Shown here: piece after piece, positions 1 to 8,403 of the stretch
Layout of the letters: the number at the start of each line of letters is the position of its first letter
Position numbering within the stretch: position 1 is the stretch's first letter
Source of the DNA: Lachnospiraceae bacterium KGMB03038
GTDB lineage: Bacteria > Bacillota > Clostridia > Lachnospirales > Lachnospiraceae
Length of the DNA stretch: 64,000 nucleotides
Direction of reading: 5' to 3'
Assembly: GCA_007361935.1 (NCBI GenBank)
Contig: CP041667.1
Span: forward strand, 3,252,501-3,316,500
Program-made: the position numbers and the translations under genes
The notes under the pieces: model-generated
Databases searched by the model: none
The model's input: only the letters and a program-made list of their open reading frames with translations
Told to the model about the DNA's origin: nothing

Positions 1-412
1 TCTTCGCCCTCGGGTTAAGATTGATATGGAGCATTTTCAACAATTCTTCTGTCTGCTTATACATCTGCCGATAATCGATCAGTCCATGTTTTACCGGTTC
101 TCTTCCCAGATAAATATTTTCCGCCACAGACATTTCCACAACCGATGACAATTCCTGATGGATCATGGCAATTCCCATCTTTTTGGCCGCCGCCGGGGAA
201 TCGATCTCCACTTCTTCACCCTCGATTTTCACGGTTCCTCCGTCTCGTTTATGTATTCCTACCAATATATTCATCAACGTAGATTTTCCAGCGCCATTTT
301 CGCCCATCAGAGCATGTACAGATCCTTTCTCCAGGGAAAAATTTACTGCATGGAGCACCTGGTTTCCATAAAAGCTCTTTTGAATCCCTTCCATCTCCAA
401 CAATAAACTCAT
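1..412 (-). CDS. Sugar ABC transporter ATP-binding protein, partial (N-terminal 137 residues)
   Basis: This is the first of the two ABC domains expected in RbsA/MglA-type ATPases that energise uptake of a monosaccharide through a membrane permease. A P-loop GENGAGKST lies at residues 38-46 and the Q-loop IHQE at about 84-87. The family-typical MSVAENIYLGREP follows, and the gene then runs off the left edge. The start at 412 is preceded by GGGAGGTG at good spacing. Further genes of the transporter would lie to the left, outside the window. Upstream are a promoter-like sequence and a tandem operator suited to the AraC-type regulator encoded at 3058-4653. The sugar cannot be told from this fragment. 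Confidence 0.9.
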   Translation of the reverse strand, partial: MSLLLEMEGIQKSFYGNQVLHAVNFSLEKGSVHALMGENGAGKSTLMNILVGIHKRDGGTVKIEGEEVEIDSPAAAKKMGIAMIHQELSSVVEMSVAENIYLGREPVKHGLIDYRQMYKQTEELLKMLHINLNPRAK

Positions 413-445
413 GCTCTTCACCTCCCGTATCCTTTTTGTACCCAA

Positions 446-505
446 ATTGTACTATGATGGTGCAGGGACAAAAAGGGGGGTATCTTACTCTCCATAGGGG
501 GTATT
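446..505 (-). promoter_or_regulatory. Promoter with tandem AraC-type operator for the sugar ABC operon
   Basis: Reading leftwards there are two direct repeats, AATACCCCC and GATACCCCCC, with starts 21 bp apart (two helical turns), as expected for the two HTH motifs of an AraC-family activator dimer. The proximal repeat (475-484) directly abuts a poor -35 (TTTTTG, 469-474). A -10 TACAAT (446-451) follows 17 bp later. This is the arrangement of an activator-dependent promoter. The response regulator at 3058-4653 is the obvious candidate, but this is inferred from position only. Confidence 0.5.
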
Positions 506-533
506 TTACGTTTTTATCTGTTTTAACTAAAAA

Positions 534-582
534 TAACCGATTCTTTGTGAAAAATTAGTCATTTTCCACAAAGAATCGGTTA
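534..582 (-). terminator. Rho-independent terminator of the two-component/ABC-like operon
   Basis: A 16-bp perfect inverted repeat (arms TAACCGATTCTTTGTG and its complement) is followed on the minus strand by TTTTTAG. It overlaps the stop codon of the ABC-like gene at 580-582. Confidence 0.8.
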
Positions 583-2013
583 TTTCTCTTCCTTCCCAAA
601 CGCAATCCTCTCGAATTCCTCCCGGTCAAAGATCAGCCTGCTGCCATTCTTGCCAAATAAAAGAATCCGATCCGCCACAGAAACACCATCCATCAAATCC
701 ATCGTGATCATGACCACCGCAATCCCCTTGGAAAGATACCGTTTCAGAAATTTTTCGATAAAACGCTGGATTTTTACATCTACATTCCTGTAAGGGAAGA
801 AGCAGAATACAATCTCAGGCTTCTGCAGGAGAATCCTTTGATAGACCAGATCGTACTTTTCTTCCAAAGACAGTTCCTTAACCTTTCCGGTAATCTCTCT
901 CCCTGCCACCTCCCGGGCAATGCTCCTGCGTTTCTTCCGGCTCATCCACAAACGCTCCACATTATGCTCCAGACATAGGCACAGATTATCCTCGTAGGAC
1001 ATCTCCGGGTACAACATGGTCTCTGTCGGATTTTCCAGTATCACACCTACCTTCCTTCGCTCCTTATCTATCTCTTTTCCCTTCCACCACAAACTGCCGC
1101 TCTCTGGTTTTTCTCCTGATAACACATCGATAAAGTCCTGCCAGTCAAAATTATCATAATCATGGATCAAAAGCCCTTCTCCCCGGTCAACATCAAAGGT
1201 CATATCCCGAATACTCCGATAGTTCATTGCCTCACACCGAAACACTTTCTCTCCCCGGTCTTCCACCTCTGTCTTCGTTGTCTCCAGAAGACGGTAGGGA
1301 AAGAAGTAATGCTGTTCAAGACTGCTGGCAATCTCCTCCTTTTCCAGCACTTTGATGATTCTTCCATGGGACATGACGGACACCCGGTCGCAAAACTGGT
1401 TTAACTCTTCCGGCTTGGTGCTGATATAAATAAAAGAAAGTCCCTGTCCCGCATAATAGCGGATGACTTTCTCCAGCCTCTTCTTGTCTTCCGGCCAGAG
1501 AGAAGATCCCGGATCTCTTAATATCACCACATCCGCCTTAGCCACCGCCGCCTTCACAATCCCGATCACATCCTTTTCCAGAATTCTTAATTCCTTTACC
1601 TTCCTGCCCGAATCTATCTGGATTCCGACCTTTTCTAACAAAATCTGAAGCTGGCGCCGAATCAGACGATCATTGATCCAGAAGCCTTTATATCCTTTCC
1701 GGATCAGGAATACATTGTCTGCTCCCTGAAGACTTTCGATCAAATTTTCTGCTTTTGAAATCGTATATACTCTATTCCTTCTCCTGGTATGCCCCGCATA
1801 AGTATTTACAAGCTTTTCCCGAATATAGACCCGCCCGTAGAGGAGGGGACGGTTGTCCTGAAGACAGTCCGTCAGTTCCTGCAGACCATACGAATCCAGA
1901 GGCACAAGTCCCATCACCTCTCCCTCGAACATCTGAAAATTAAAATTATTCAGGAGCTTCCTTCCCTGCTCGGTAACTGTCACCCGCTCCATTCTTAAAA
2001 TTTCCCGTCTCAC
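580..2013 (-). CDS. ABC-ATPase-like tandem protein lacking all nucleotide-binding motifs
   Basis: The 477-residue product has the length, tandem-domain layout and secondary landmarks of sugar ABC ATPases (RbsA/MglA type), but every catalytic motif is gone. Where Walker A should be there is VPLDSYGLQEL (37-47) in domain 1 and IHDYDNFDWQD (283-293) in domain 2. The signature positions read LRILEKD (142-148) and LSLEEKYD (381-388). The Walker B/D-loop position reads VVILRDPGSS, and the H-loop His is replaced (ISTKPEE). The start is GTG at 2013 with GAGGAGA seven bases upstream; the kinase stop is one base before it. It is the last gene of an operon with a YesM-like kinase and AraC-type regulator. 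I infer a non-catalytic, perhaps protein-binding, role linking the transporter to the two-component system; no function is established. Confidence 0.75.
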   Translation of the reverse strand: MRREILRMERVTVTEQGRKLLNNFNFQMFEGEVMGLVPLDSYGLQELTDCLQDNRPLLYGRVYIREKLVNTYAGHTRRRNRVYTISKAENLIESLQGADNVFLIRKGYKGFWINDRLIRRQLQILLEKVGIQIDSGRKVKELRILEKDVIGIVKAAVAKADVVILRDPGSSLWPEDKKRLEKVIRYYAGQGLSFIYISTKPEELNQFCDRVSVMSHGRIIKVLEKEEIASSLEQHYFFPYRLLETTKTEVEDRGEKVFRCEAMNYRSIRDMTFDVDRGEGLLIHDYDNFDWQDFIDVLSGEKPESGSLWWKGKEIDKERRKVGVILENPTETMLYPEMSYEDNLCLCLEHNVERLWMSRKKRRSIAREVAGREITGKVKELSLEEKYDLVYQRILLQKPEIVFCFFPYRNVDVKIQRFIEKFLKRYLSKGIAVVMITMDLMDGVSVADRILLFGKNGSRLIFDREEFERIAFGKEEK

Positions 2014-2014
2014 A

Positions 2015-3049
2015 CTATCTCCTCAGATTCTTCAATTGTCTCTCGCTGGTGATCAAGGGCAGATGAATCTCTGTATCTGTGCCGACCCCCGGCGTACTGT
2101 AGACTGTCATTCCATATTCTTCCCCAAAAATCAGATGAATCCGATTATTTACATTGAGAATTGCGATCCCTCCCTTGTCCTTTGACAGCTGGATGCTGTC
2201 AAATACCGGCTGGTTCAATTGATGATTCAACCGTTCCAGCACTTCGGGCGCCATCCCCACGCCGTTATCGCTGATCCGGATCAAAAGTCTCTTTTCTGTA
2301 CATCTTAACAGGATCCGGATCGTGCCGCTTCCGATCTTTCGTTCAATGCCATGAAGGATACTATTTTCCACGACTGGTTGAATAGTAAGTTTCGGCAAAA
2401 GGCATCGGAGCAGAAATTCATCCTCTTTGTCATACTCGATTTCCAGATTGACTCGATCTTCAAATCGATGTTTCTGAATCAAAAAATAGATTTTGGTATT
2501 CTCCAGCTCTTCCTCCAGCGTCACCATATTTTCTACTTTACTGATGGTATATCGAAAAAAAGTAGCCAGGGCCTCTGTCATCTCTGCCACCGTCTGATTC
2601 TCTCCCATCATCGCTTCACTGCGGATGCTGTCAAGCGTATTATAGAGGAAATGAGGATTAATCTGGTTTTGAAGGGCAAGATACTGAGCCTGCCGTTTAT
2701 TCGCATTCAAGAGCTGGTCAGATTCCGTCAGGCGCACCAGTACCCGCGCCAGTTCCTCTGTTCCCGGCGATAGGATACATGCTTCCTCTTTTAGTCCCGC
2801 ATTGGTATAGCCGGCAAAAAAGAGCTGCAGATACCGGTCTACCTTTCGATATGGCCTCAGCACCGCAAAATAGAAAAATAAAAAGCCAAAAAGCCAGACC
2901 GCCGTGCAAAAAACTGCTTCTGTCCCATTCTTTCCCGTCCGTGCCGCCCAAACGCATAGTATCAGACAGATAACTGCTAAAAACAAAAACAATCCCACAC
3001 ACAACATATAAATCCGGGAACTCAGATAACGCCATTTTTCTTTCATCAT
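2015..3049 (-). CDS. YesM-type sensor histidine kinase
   Basis: A 344-residue membrane kinase with two transmembrane segments (about 15-36 and 45-64) separated by a very short outside loop. A linker follows, then the His_kinase domain with NPHFLYNTLDSIR (phospho-accepting H133). The C-terminal HATPase domain has an N-box with VVENSILHG and a G-box with DNGVGM. The minimal external loop means it probably senses through its membrane part or a partner protein rather than a large ectodomain. It pairs with the AraC-type response regulator directly upstream (gap 8 bp), and the motif-less ABC protein follows immediately. Such pairs usually control carbohydrate uptake operons. Confidence 0.9.
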   Translation of the reverse strand: MMKEKWRYLSSRIYMLCVGLFLFLAVICLILCVWAARTGKNGTEAVFCTAVWLFGFLFFYFAVLRPYRKVDRYLQLFFAGYTNAGLKEEACILSPGTEELARVLVRLTESDQLLNANKRQAQYLALQNQINPHFLYNTLDSIRSEAMMGENQTVAEMTEALATFFRYTISKVENMVTLEEELENTKIYFLIQKHRFEDRVNLEIEYDKEDEFLLRCLLPKLTIQPVVENSILHGIERKIGSGTIRILLRCTEKRLLIRISDNGVGMAPEVLERLNHQLNQPVFDSIQLSKDKGGIAILNVNNRIHLIFGEEYGMTVYSTPGVGTDTEIHLPLITSERQLKNLRR

Positions 3050-3057
3050 TCTGCTCC

Positions 3058-4653
3058 TTATCCATATAACTTACGATATTCTCCCGGTTTTATCCCGGTA
3101 TATTTCTTAAATATAGCGTTAAAATGTTTAAGGTCGGAATATCCTACCTGGCCGCAGATATCTTTGATATTTACCGTTGTCCCCTTTAGCAGTTCTTTCG
3201 CCTTTTCCATTCTGAGCTGGACCAGATACTCCGAAAAGCCAATGCCCATTTCCTTTTTCAGCAGTCCGCTGAAATAGCTGGCGCTGAAGCCTGCAATCGC
3301 CGACACTTCCTCCAGCGTGATCCCCTCTGTATAATGATTCTGAATGTACTGCTTTGCGATACGGATCGGACGCCTTCCATCCTCCTTCTGGATTTGCAGA
3401 TTTTTCCGGACGATTTTTCTCAGATATTCCTCCAATACGCCGAACAATTCCTTTAGATCCTGACTCAGCTCACTTCTCTCTGTAAATGTCCCAATCTCCT
3501 CATTATCGCTTCCGCTCTTTGTCAATGCGTACATTCCAATCAAATGTACGATGTTAATGTAATCTCGTCCGCGAATATCTCGTTCCTTCCCCAGTGTTTC
3601 TTTCAGCTTCCCCATATTTTCCTGAATCAGCTGCTCATCACATAAATCAATACTCCTTGCAAATTCGCTATTAAACCGATCGATGACCGCTGAGAAATCC
3701 CTCTCTGGCCGCCCCTGGGAAGCCGGCGCTTCCAGCAGCTTTTCACACCCTTCCACAACCGCCTCTTTCAGCCCTTCCTGCGCGCTCTCCAAAGAATCCC
3801 ACAATTCGGAGGGACACTCCACTTTCTTTCCAAGAGCTGCGGAAAATGTCATCTTCCACATCTCGAACCGTTTTGCCGCCAGTTTATTCACGATTCCACG
3901 AATTCCCTTGCGAAAATCTTTTTCCCTGGCCTCCTCGTAATTACATAGAACAAAACACTTATTCCCGCTCACACAGATTTCGTGATCCACACAGATTTCC
4001 TTCAGCTCCCTGCGGATCGTCCGCTCAAATCCCTCTATAGTCCTATCCATTGCTTTTTTATCATACTTTTTCATACTATAATGAAGCTGCAGGACAAAAA
4101 ACTGAAACCAGCCCGGCCGGAAACAATAACAATACTGCTTATTAATACTTTCAATCTCCCTGCCTTCCCCAAAAGATACAGACATCGGAAGAGAAAAAAT
4201 CAGGCTGCGCCTTTTTTTCAAATTTTCATCTTCTGTATACTCATACAGCTTCTTTCCCGCTTCAACACGTTTCTGCTCTTTTTCCACACTCTCTTTGGCC
4301 TGCCTTACCGCTTCTTCTAACTCGTTCTTCTTGATAGGCTTTAACAGATACGCGCTTACTCCATGTGTGATCGCCGCTTTCGCATAGCTGAAATCCGCAT
4401 ATCCGCTGATAATGATCACCTCCAGGGAAAGTCCCATCTCCCTTGCCTGCCGGATCACTTCAATGCCATCACATCCTGGCATTCGGATATCGATGATCAA
4501 AATATCCGGTTTCTTCTCCCGGATGACTTCAGCTGCCTCCAGCCCGCTATGCACATAGCCGATGAGTTCCATTCCCAGACTTTCCCAATCACAAAGCATA
4601 TCTATCAGTCGGCATATTTTCTTCTCATCATCTGCTATCAGTACCTTTATCAT
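3058..4653 (-). CDS. YesN-type response regulator with AraC DNA-binding domain
   Basis: A 531-residue regulator. The N-terminal receiver has the acidic pair (D8, D9), phospho-acceptor D55 in LIIDIRMPG and the conserved Lys in LLKPIKK near residue 107. A long middle region of about 300 residues, as in YesN proteins, follows. The C-terminal 100 residues form two AraC-type helix-turn-helices (EEVSAIAGFSASYFSGLLKK and the later DICGQVGYSDLKHFNAIFKK). It is first in the operon with its kinase. The tandem ATACCCCC repeats in front of the sugar ABC operon are its likeliest target. Confidence 0.9.
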   Translation of the reverse strand: MIKVLIADDEKKICRLIDMLCDWESLGMELIGYVHSGLEAAEVIREKKPDILIIDIRMPGCDGIEVIRQAREMGLSLEVIIISGYADFSYAKAAITHGVSAYLLKPIKKNELEEAVRQAKESVEKEQKRVEAGKKLYEYTEDENLKKRRSLIFSLPMSVSFGEGREIESINKQYCYCFRPGWFQFFVLQLHYSMKKYDKKAMDRTIEGFERTIRRELKEICVDHEICVSGNKCFVLCNYEEAREKDFRKGIRGIVNKLAAKRFEMWKMTFSAALGKKVECPSELWDSLESAQEGLKEAVVEGCEKLLEAPASQGRPERDFSAVIDRFNSEFARSIDLCDEQLIQENMGKLKETLGKERDIRGRDYINIVHLIGMYALTKSGSDNEEIGTFTERSELSQDLKELFGVLEEYLRKIVRKNLQIQKEDGRRPIRIAKQYIQNHYTEGITLEEVSAIAGFSASYFSGLLKKEMGIGFSEYLVQLRMEKAKELLKGTTVNIKDICGQVGYSDLKHFNAIFKKYTGIKPGEYRKLYG

Positions 4654-4805
4654 CGTTCCTCTCCCACCTCAATTTCAAATCTATTCTGATTGTATCAAAT
4701 ATGCTCAAAAATTGTCTATATGATTTTTGTTTTGCTATACTCCTGATATTCTCACATATTTTTTATATCCTCTCATATATTGAAAGTAAAGGGAGGATAT
4801 TGTTC

Positions 4806-5324
4806 ATGAAAAAGTTTTTAAAAAATCAAATAAACAAGCCTGATCTGCCGTCTATCTTATTCGTCATCATTCTAGGTTCTCTGAATCATTTTCTTTATAA
4901 ATGGTCCGGCGGATCTGCGCTGGCCGCCCTTTTCTGCCCAGTCAGCGAATCTCCTTGGGAACATTTAAAACTTTTATTTTTCCCATTTCTTTTCCTTTCT
5001 ATATGGTCCTTCTTCCGATATCCCCGCAATGGATGCCGTTTCTTCTTTTGCCGTTTTTGGGGCGTCATCTGCGGTCTCTGTCTTATCCTGGTCCTTTTTT
5101 ATACCTATACGGGAATCTTGGGGCGACATTTTCTGATGCTCGATCTTTTGATTTTTTGTCTGAGCGTATTCCTGTCCTTTGCCGTATCCCGTTATCTCTG
5201 CCGCTCCCTTGTCTTTGTTCCGTCTGTCAATGTAATCTTTACCCTGTGGCTTTCTGTGACCTTATGTTTCTTTCTCTTTACCTGTTTCCCTCCCAATATT
5301 CCCCTGTTCTTCCCGCCGGCCTGA
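4806..5324 (+). CDS. Small multi-pass membrane protein (DUF6512-like)
   Basis: The product has 172 residues when started at the ATG at 4806, which has AGGGAGGATAT just upstream. The open frame extends further 5' but without a better site. About five hydrophobic segments span most of the protein. The segment around SPVSESPWEHLKLLFFPFL resembles the conserved part of DUF6512 proteins of Clostridia. No catalytic motif is visible and no function is known. It is divergent from the YesM/YesN operon. Confidence 0.6.
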   Translation: MKKFLKNQINKPDLPSILFVIILGSLNHFLYKWSGGSALAALFCPVSESPWEHLKLLFFPFLFLSIWSFFRYPRNGCRFFFCRFWGVICGLCLILVLFYTYTGILGRHFLMLDLLIFCLSVFLSFAVSRYLCRSLVFVPSVNVIFTLWLSVTLCFFLFTCFPPNIPLFFPPA

Positions 5325-5385
5325 TCTTTTCCCGGCTTTTCTCTTTGCCTTCCAAATCCATCTGCACTTCTGCCCCTGTTTGTAG

Positions 5386-5391
5386 TATAAT
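5386..5391 (+). promoter_or_regulatory. Probable -10 element (TATAAT) for the downstream hydrolase gene
   Basis: A perfect TATAAT lies 59 bp before the ATG at 5450. The -35 position holds only TGCACT. A 7-bp hairpin (GCATTGG/CCAATGC, 5411-5431) lies in the leader just before the ribosome binding site. Confidence 0.35.
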
Positions 5392-5449
5392 TTTCTTATG
5401 ACATAAAGCTGCATTGGCTAAGACCCAATGCCTGGAAAGGAGCAACAAT

Positions 5450-6154
5450 ATGACAAAAGAACCTGTTTCCTGCAAGATCGAGCACCATGCCGTCCTCTTT
5501 GCGTTTCTGGCGAAAAACGCGGTAGAATTATGCGGAAAGAAAGGGGAAGAATCGATTCTCAGAGGAATGACTCTCTATGGAAACGAACGCGGTCGGCGCA
5601 TGGCCGCAAATGCTCTTGCCCGCGGAGATGAATTGAACATCATGACCAATCAGGCTTATGGCGAATGGAAACCAGACTATGACGGGCAGATGGAATTCGG
5701 ACAAATCCGCACAGAGCCTACCCTCCAGACCTATATTTCCAAATGCGCCTGGTGTGACGCCTGGGCAAAACACGGACTGACGGAGTACGGGAAACTATAC
5801 TGCGTTAATGTAGACAACGCCGTTTATCAGGGCTACCAGGATAAATACGTCTGTACCCCGACCACCACGGCTATGAGCTGGGGCGGAGAACGGTGTGAAT
5901 TCGATTGGGGCTGCCCATTAAGCCCAAAAGAAAATCAGGCATTGGCCAAGAAGAAGCAGGAACTGGGCGCTTCCTGTATGAAAGACTTCAATTTCCATAC
6001 CGCCCACCTCAGGTACACTATAAGCAATACACTGATCGAAGATCTGGGCGCGGACGGGGAAAAAGCGGTAGCCATGGCTCTTGAGGACTATGTCCAAACA
6101 TTCGGAAGCGAATATCTGGATGTGCTGGACGGTCTCTATCCCACCGAGGACTGA
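5450..6154 (+). CDS. L-2-amino-thiazoline-4-carboxylic acid hydrolase-like protein
   Basis: A 234-residue cytosolic protein started at the ATG at 5450, where AAAGGAG lies at ideal spacing; the frame is open upstream from a TTG at 5414 but without support. The central part, with ISKCAWCDAWAKHGLTEYG and YCVNVDNAVYQGY, is typical of the ATC hydrolase family, named for the enzyme opening the thiazoline ring on the way to L-cysteine. Most members outside Pseudomonas are untested. A peptidase M20-type amidohydrolase starts 40 bp downstream, so the two probably act on related amide or cyclic amino-acid substrates. Confidence 0.75.
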   Translation: MTKEPVSCKIEHHAVLFAFLAKNAVELCGKKGEESILRGMTLYGNERGRRMAANALARGDELNIMTNQAYGEWKPDYDGQMEFGQIRTEPTLQTYISKCAWCDAWAKHGLTEYGKLYCVNVDNAVYQGYQDKYVCTPTTTAMSWGGERCEFDWGCPLSPKENQALAKKKQELGASCMKDFNFHTAHLRYTISNTLIEDLGADGEKAVAMALEDYVQTFGSEYLDVLDGLYPTED

Positions 6155-6194
6155 TGACACAAAGGGCCGCCATCATTGAGAAAGGAGATTGATC

Positions 6195-7478
6195 GTGGAA
6201 CAGCAGACTTCTGAAAATAGGATTGCCTCCTGGCTGGATTCTCACCGGGAGGAACTGACCGAAACCGCGGACTACATTTTCCAGCATCCAGAGCTTGCTT
6301 ACCAGGAAGTCCGGTCTTCCGAGTATCTGGCCGCATTTCTGGAAAGACATGGCTTCACGGTGGAGCGGGGTACCGCCGGAATCGAGACCGCCTTTACCGC
6401 TCAGTGGAGCAATGAACCATCGAATCGCCAGGGAAAAGCGCCCAGAGATATGTTAGGAAAGCCCATCATCGGATTTCTGGCAGAGTACGATGCCCTGGCG
6501 GAACTCGGACACGCCTGCGGCCACAACCTGCTGGGAACCGGAGCGGCGGCCGCGGCCTGCGCCTTAAAAGCGGATATGGAGCAAAACGGTGTTGCCGGTA
6601 CGCTGAGAGTCTATGGGTGTCCTGCGGAAGAGATCATGTCCGGCAAGATCATCATGAATCAGAAAGGCGTCTTTAATGACCTGGATCTAGCTGTCACCTG
6701 GCATCCCTTTGACCGCAACCGGGTCAGCAATGATATCTGGCAGGCCCAGGATATTAAGAACTATACCTTCCACGGCGTCAGCGCCCACGCTTCCAAATCC
6801 CCGGAAGACGGCCGCAGCGCCTTGGATGCGGCGGAGCTTATGAACATCGGCGTCAACTATCTGCGGGAGCATGTTCCAGGAGACGTGCGCATGCACTATG
6901 CCTACATCGACAATGGACAGCCTGCCAACGTAGTTCCTGATCTTGCTAAGACCAACTATTTCATCCGCTCCAGCCTGCGCTCCCGGACCGATGATGCCTC
7001 CCGGAGGGTAGATGACTGCGCCAGAGGCGCTGCCCTCATGACAGGCACAACGGTAGATATCGAGCTTGTGGCAAGCTGTAAAGAAATGAAGATCTACCGG
7101 CCTCTGACGGAATTATATTATAAGGTCATGACACAGATCCCTACTCCTGAATATACCCAGGAAGAGTTGGACTTTGCGGCAGAAATCAGCCGACAGGCCG
7201 GACTTGATAACGGCGGCGAATATTTCCGGGGATTAGAGCCCTTAGAGGACGAGCCCGTCCCCATCTCCATTGGCACCGATGCCGCTGAAGTCAGCCATAC
7301 CGTCCCCCTTATTACCTTAAGCGCGGCCACCATGTGCAGAGGGACCCCGCTGCATCACTGGGCTGCCGCCCGGCAGGCCGGGATGAGCATCGGCCATAAA
7401 GGAATGTTGTATGCTGCCAGGTGTATGGCAGAAGGAACCCGGGCCTGGATTCATCAATCGGGGCCGGGGGATTTTTAA
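6195..7478 (+). CDS. M20-family amidohydrolase (AbgB / aminobenzoyl-glutamate hydrolase-like)
   Basis: A metal-dependent hydrolase of about 427 residues. Its M20D hallmark EYDALAELGHACGHNLLG supplies metal ligands. CPAEE carries the catalytic glutamate, and VSAHAS belongs to the dimerisation domain. The closest described relatives cleave N-acyl or p-aminobenzoyl amino acids. I choose the GTG at 6195, seven bases after AAAGGAG, over the TTG at 6189. The last codons lie inside a dispersed palindrome, so the protein ends HQSGPGDF instead of its ancestral tail. It follows the thiazoline-carboxylate hydrolase-like gene and precedes proC in the same direction. Confidence 0.85.
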   Translation: MEQQTSENRIASWLDSHREELTETADYIFQHPELAYQEVRSSEYLAAFLERHGFTVERGTAGIETAFTAQWSNEPSNRQGKAPRDMLGKPIIGFLAEYDALAELGHACGHNLLGTGAAAAACALKADMEQNGVAGTLRVYGCPAEEIMSGKIIMNQKGVFNDLDLAVTWHPFDRNRVSNDIWQAQDIKNYTFHGVSAHASKSPEDGRSALDAAELMNIGVNYLREHVPGDVRMHYAYIDNGQPANVVPDLAKTNYFIRSSLRSRTDDASRRVDDCARGAALMTGTTVDIELVASCKEMKIYRPLTELYYKVMTQIPTPEYTQEELDFAAEISRQAGLDNGGEYFRGLEPLEDEPVPISIGTDAAEVSHTVPLITLSAATMCRGTPLHHWAAARQAGMSIGHKGMLYAARCMAEGTRAWIHQSGPGDF

Positions 7479-7518
7479 AAATCCCCCGGCCCGAATTGAA
7501 AATGCCCTGTCCCTTTTT
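7452..7518. repeat. Palindromic repeat family A, copy 1 (arm on right)
   Basis: Dyad centred at 7476/7477 with half GGGCCGGGGGATTTTT, extended imperfectly by TCAAT/ATTGA. The arm AATGCCCTGTCCCTTTTT follows on the right. It supplies the final codons and stop of the M20 hydrolase and lies 38 bp before proC. Confidence 0.95.
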
Positions 7519-7555
7519 CAAATAATTTGTCCCAAATACCAAAGGAGGAATTTTT

Positions 7556-8353
7556 ATGATTACCAAAAAAATCGGAATGATCGGATGTGGAAATATGGGA
7601 GGCGCCATTCTCTCCGGCGCGCTGGACAGCGGTGTCCTTCCAAAGGAGAACGCGTTTGTATATGACGTTAGTCCTGCCGCTATGGATAAGGCTGAAAGCT
7701 GGGGTGTCAACCTTGCCAAAGACTGTGAAGACGTCTGTAAAAACAGTGACATTATCATTCTCGGCGTAAAACCCCAATATGCATCCGAAACTTTAGCGCA
7801 GTGCGGCGATGCCCTCGACGGCAAAGCTGTCATGTCTATTGTGGCCGGCATTACCGTAGCGCGCCTGCGCTCTATGATCAGCGGTACTCCCCGTATTCTG
7901 CGCACCATGCCAAACACTCCGGCCATGGTGTCTGAGGGAGCGTTCGCCTTCTGCTCCGACAACGATTTCACAGAGGATGAATTAGCGGCGGTCCGCTCTA
8001 TCTGTGAAGCGATCGGAATTGTGGAATTGATTCCCGAGCATTTGATCGATGCCGCCTGCGCCCTGAATGGCGGCGGCCCGGCCTATATCGCCATGTTCAT
8101 TGAGGCAATGGCTGACGGCGGCGTAAAACAAGGCCTCCCCCGTGCCACCGCTTATCGGCTGGCCGCTCAGACATGTCTGGGGACCGCCAAAATGATCCTG
8201 GAAAAAGACATTCATCCCGGCCAGCTGAAAGACATGGTAACCTCTCCTGGCGGGACCACCATCGAAGGCTGCGAAGCCTTGGAAAAGGGCGGAATGAGGG
8301 GCGCTGTTATAGAATGTATCAATGCCGCGACAGAGAAATCCAAGAAGCTTTAG
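7556..8353 (+). CDS. proC: Pyrroline-5-carboxylate reductase
   Basis: A 265-residue NAD(P)H-dependent enzyme that reduces 1-pyrroline-5-carboxylate to L-proline, the last step of proline synthesis. The N-terminal Rossmann fold shows MIGCGNMGGAI. GVKPQY and MPNTPA are family motifs, and the C-terminal helical domain carries ALNGGGPAYI and MVTSPGGTTIEG, the signature of ProC. The start has AAAGGAGG at good spacing. Length is normal. It is flanked by repeat copies 1 and 2. Confidence 0.97.
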   Translation: MITKKIGMIGCGNMGGAILSGALDSGVLPKENAFVYDVSPAAMDKAESWGVNLAKDCEDVCKNSDIIILGVKPQYASETLAQCGDALDGKAVMSIVAGITVARLRSMISGTPRILRTMPNTPAMVSEGAFAFCSDNDFTEDELAAVRSICEAIGIVELIPEHLIDAACALNGGGPAYIAMFIEAMADGGVKQGLPRATAYRLAAQTCLGTAKMILEKDIHPGQLKDMVTSPGGTTIEGCEALEKGGMRGAVIECINAATEKSKKL

Positions 8354-8354
8354 T

Positions 8355-8398
8355 CAAATGGGGCCGGGGGATTTTTAAAAATCCCCCGGCCCCATTTG
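8355..8398. repeat. Palindromic repeat family A, copy 2 (no arm)
   Basis: A 44-bp perfect palindrome, CAAAT followed by GGGGCCGGGGGATTTTT and its mirror, centred at 8376/8377. It lies between the convergent ends of proC and the sensor kinase gene. Confidence 0.95.
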
Positions 8399-8403
8399 CT
8401 CTT

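Noticed and set aside
5411..5431. Small hairpin before the thiazoline-carboxylate hydrolase gene considered as a riboswitch
   Set aside because: Only one 7-bp stem and a short leader; no known aptamer core.
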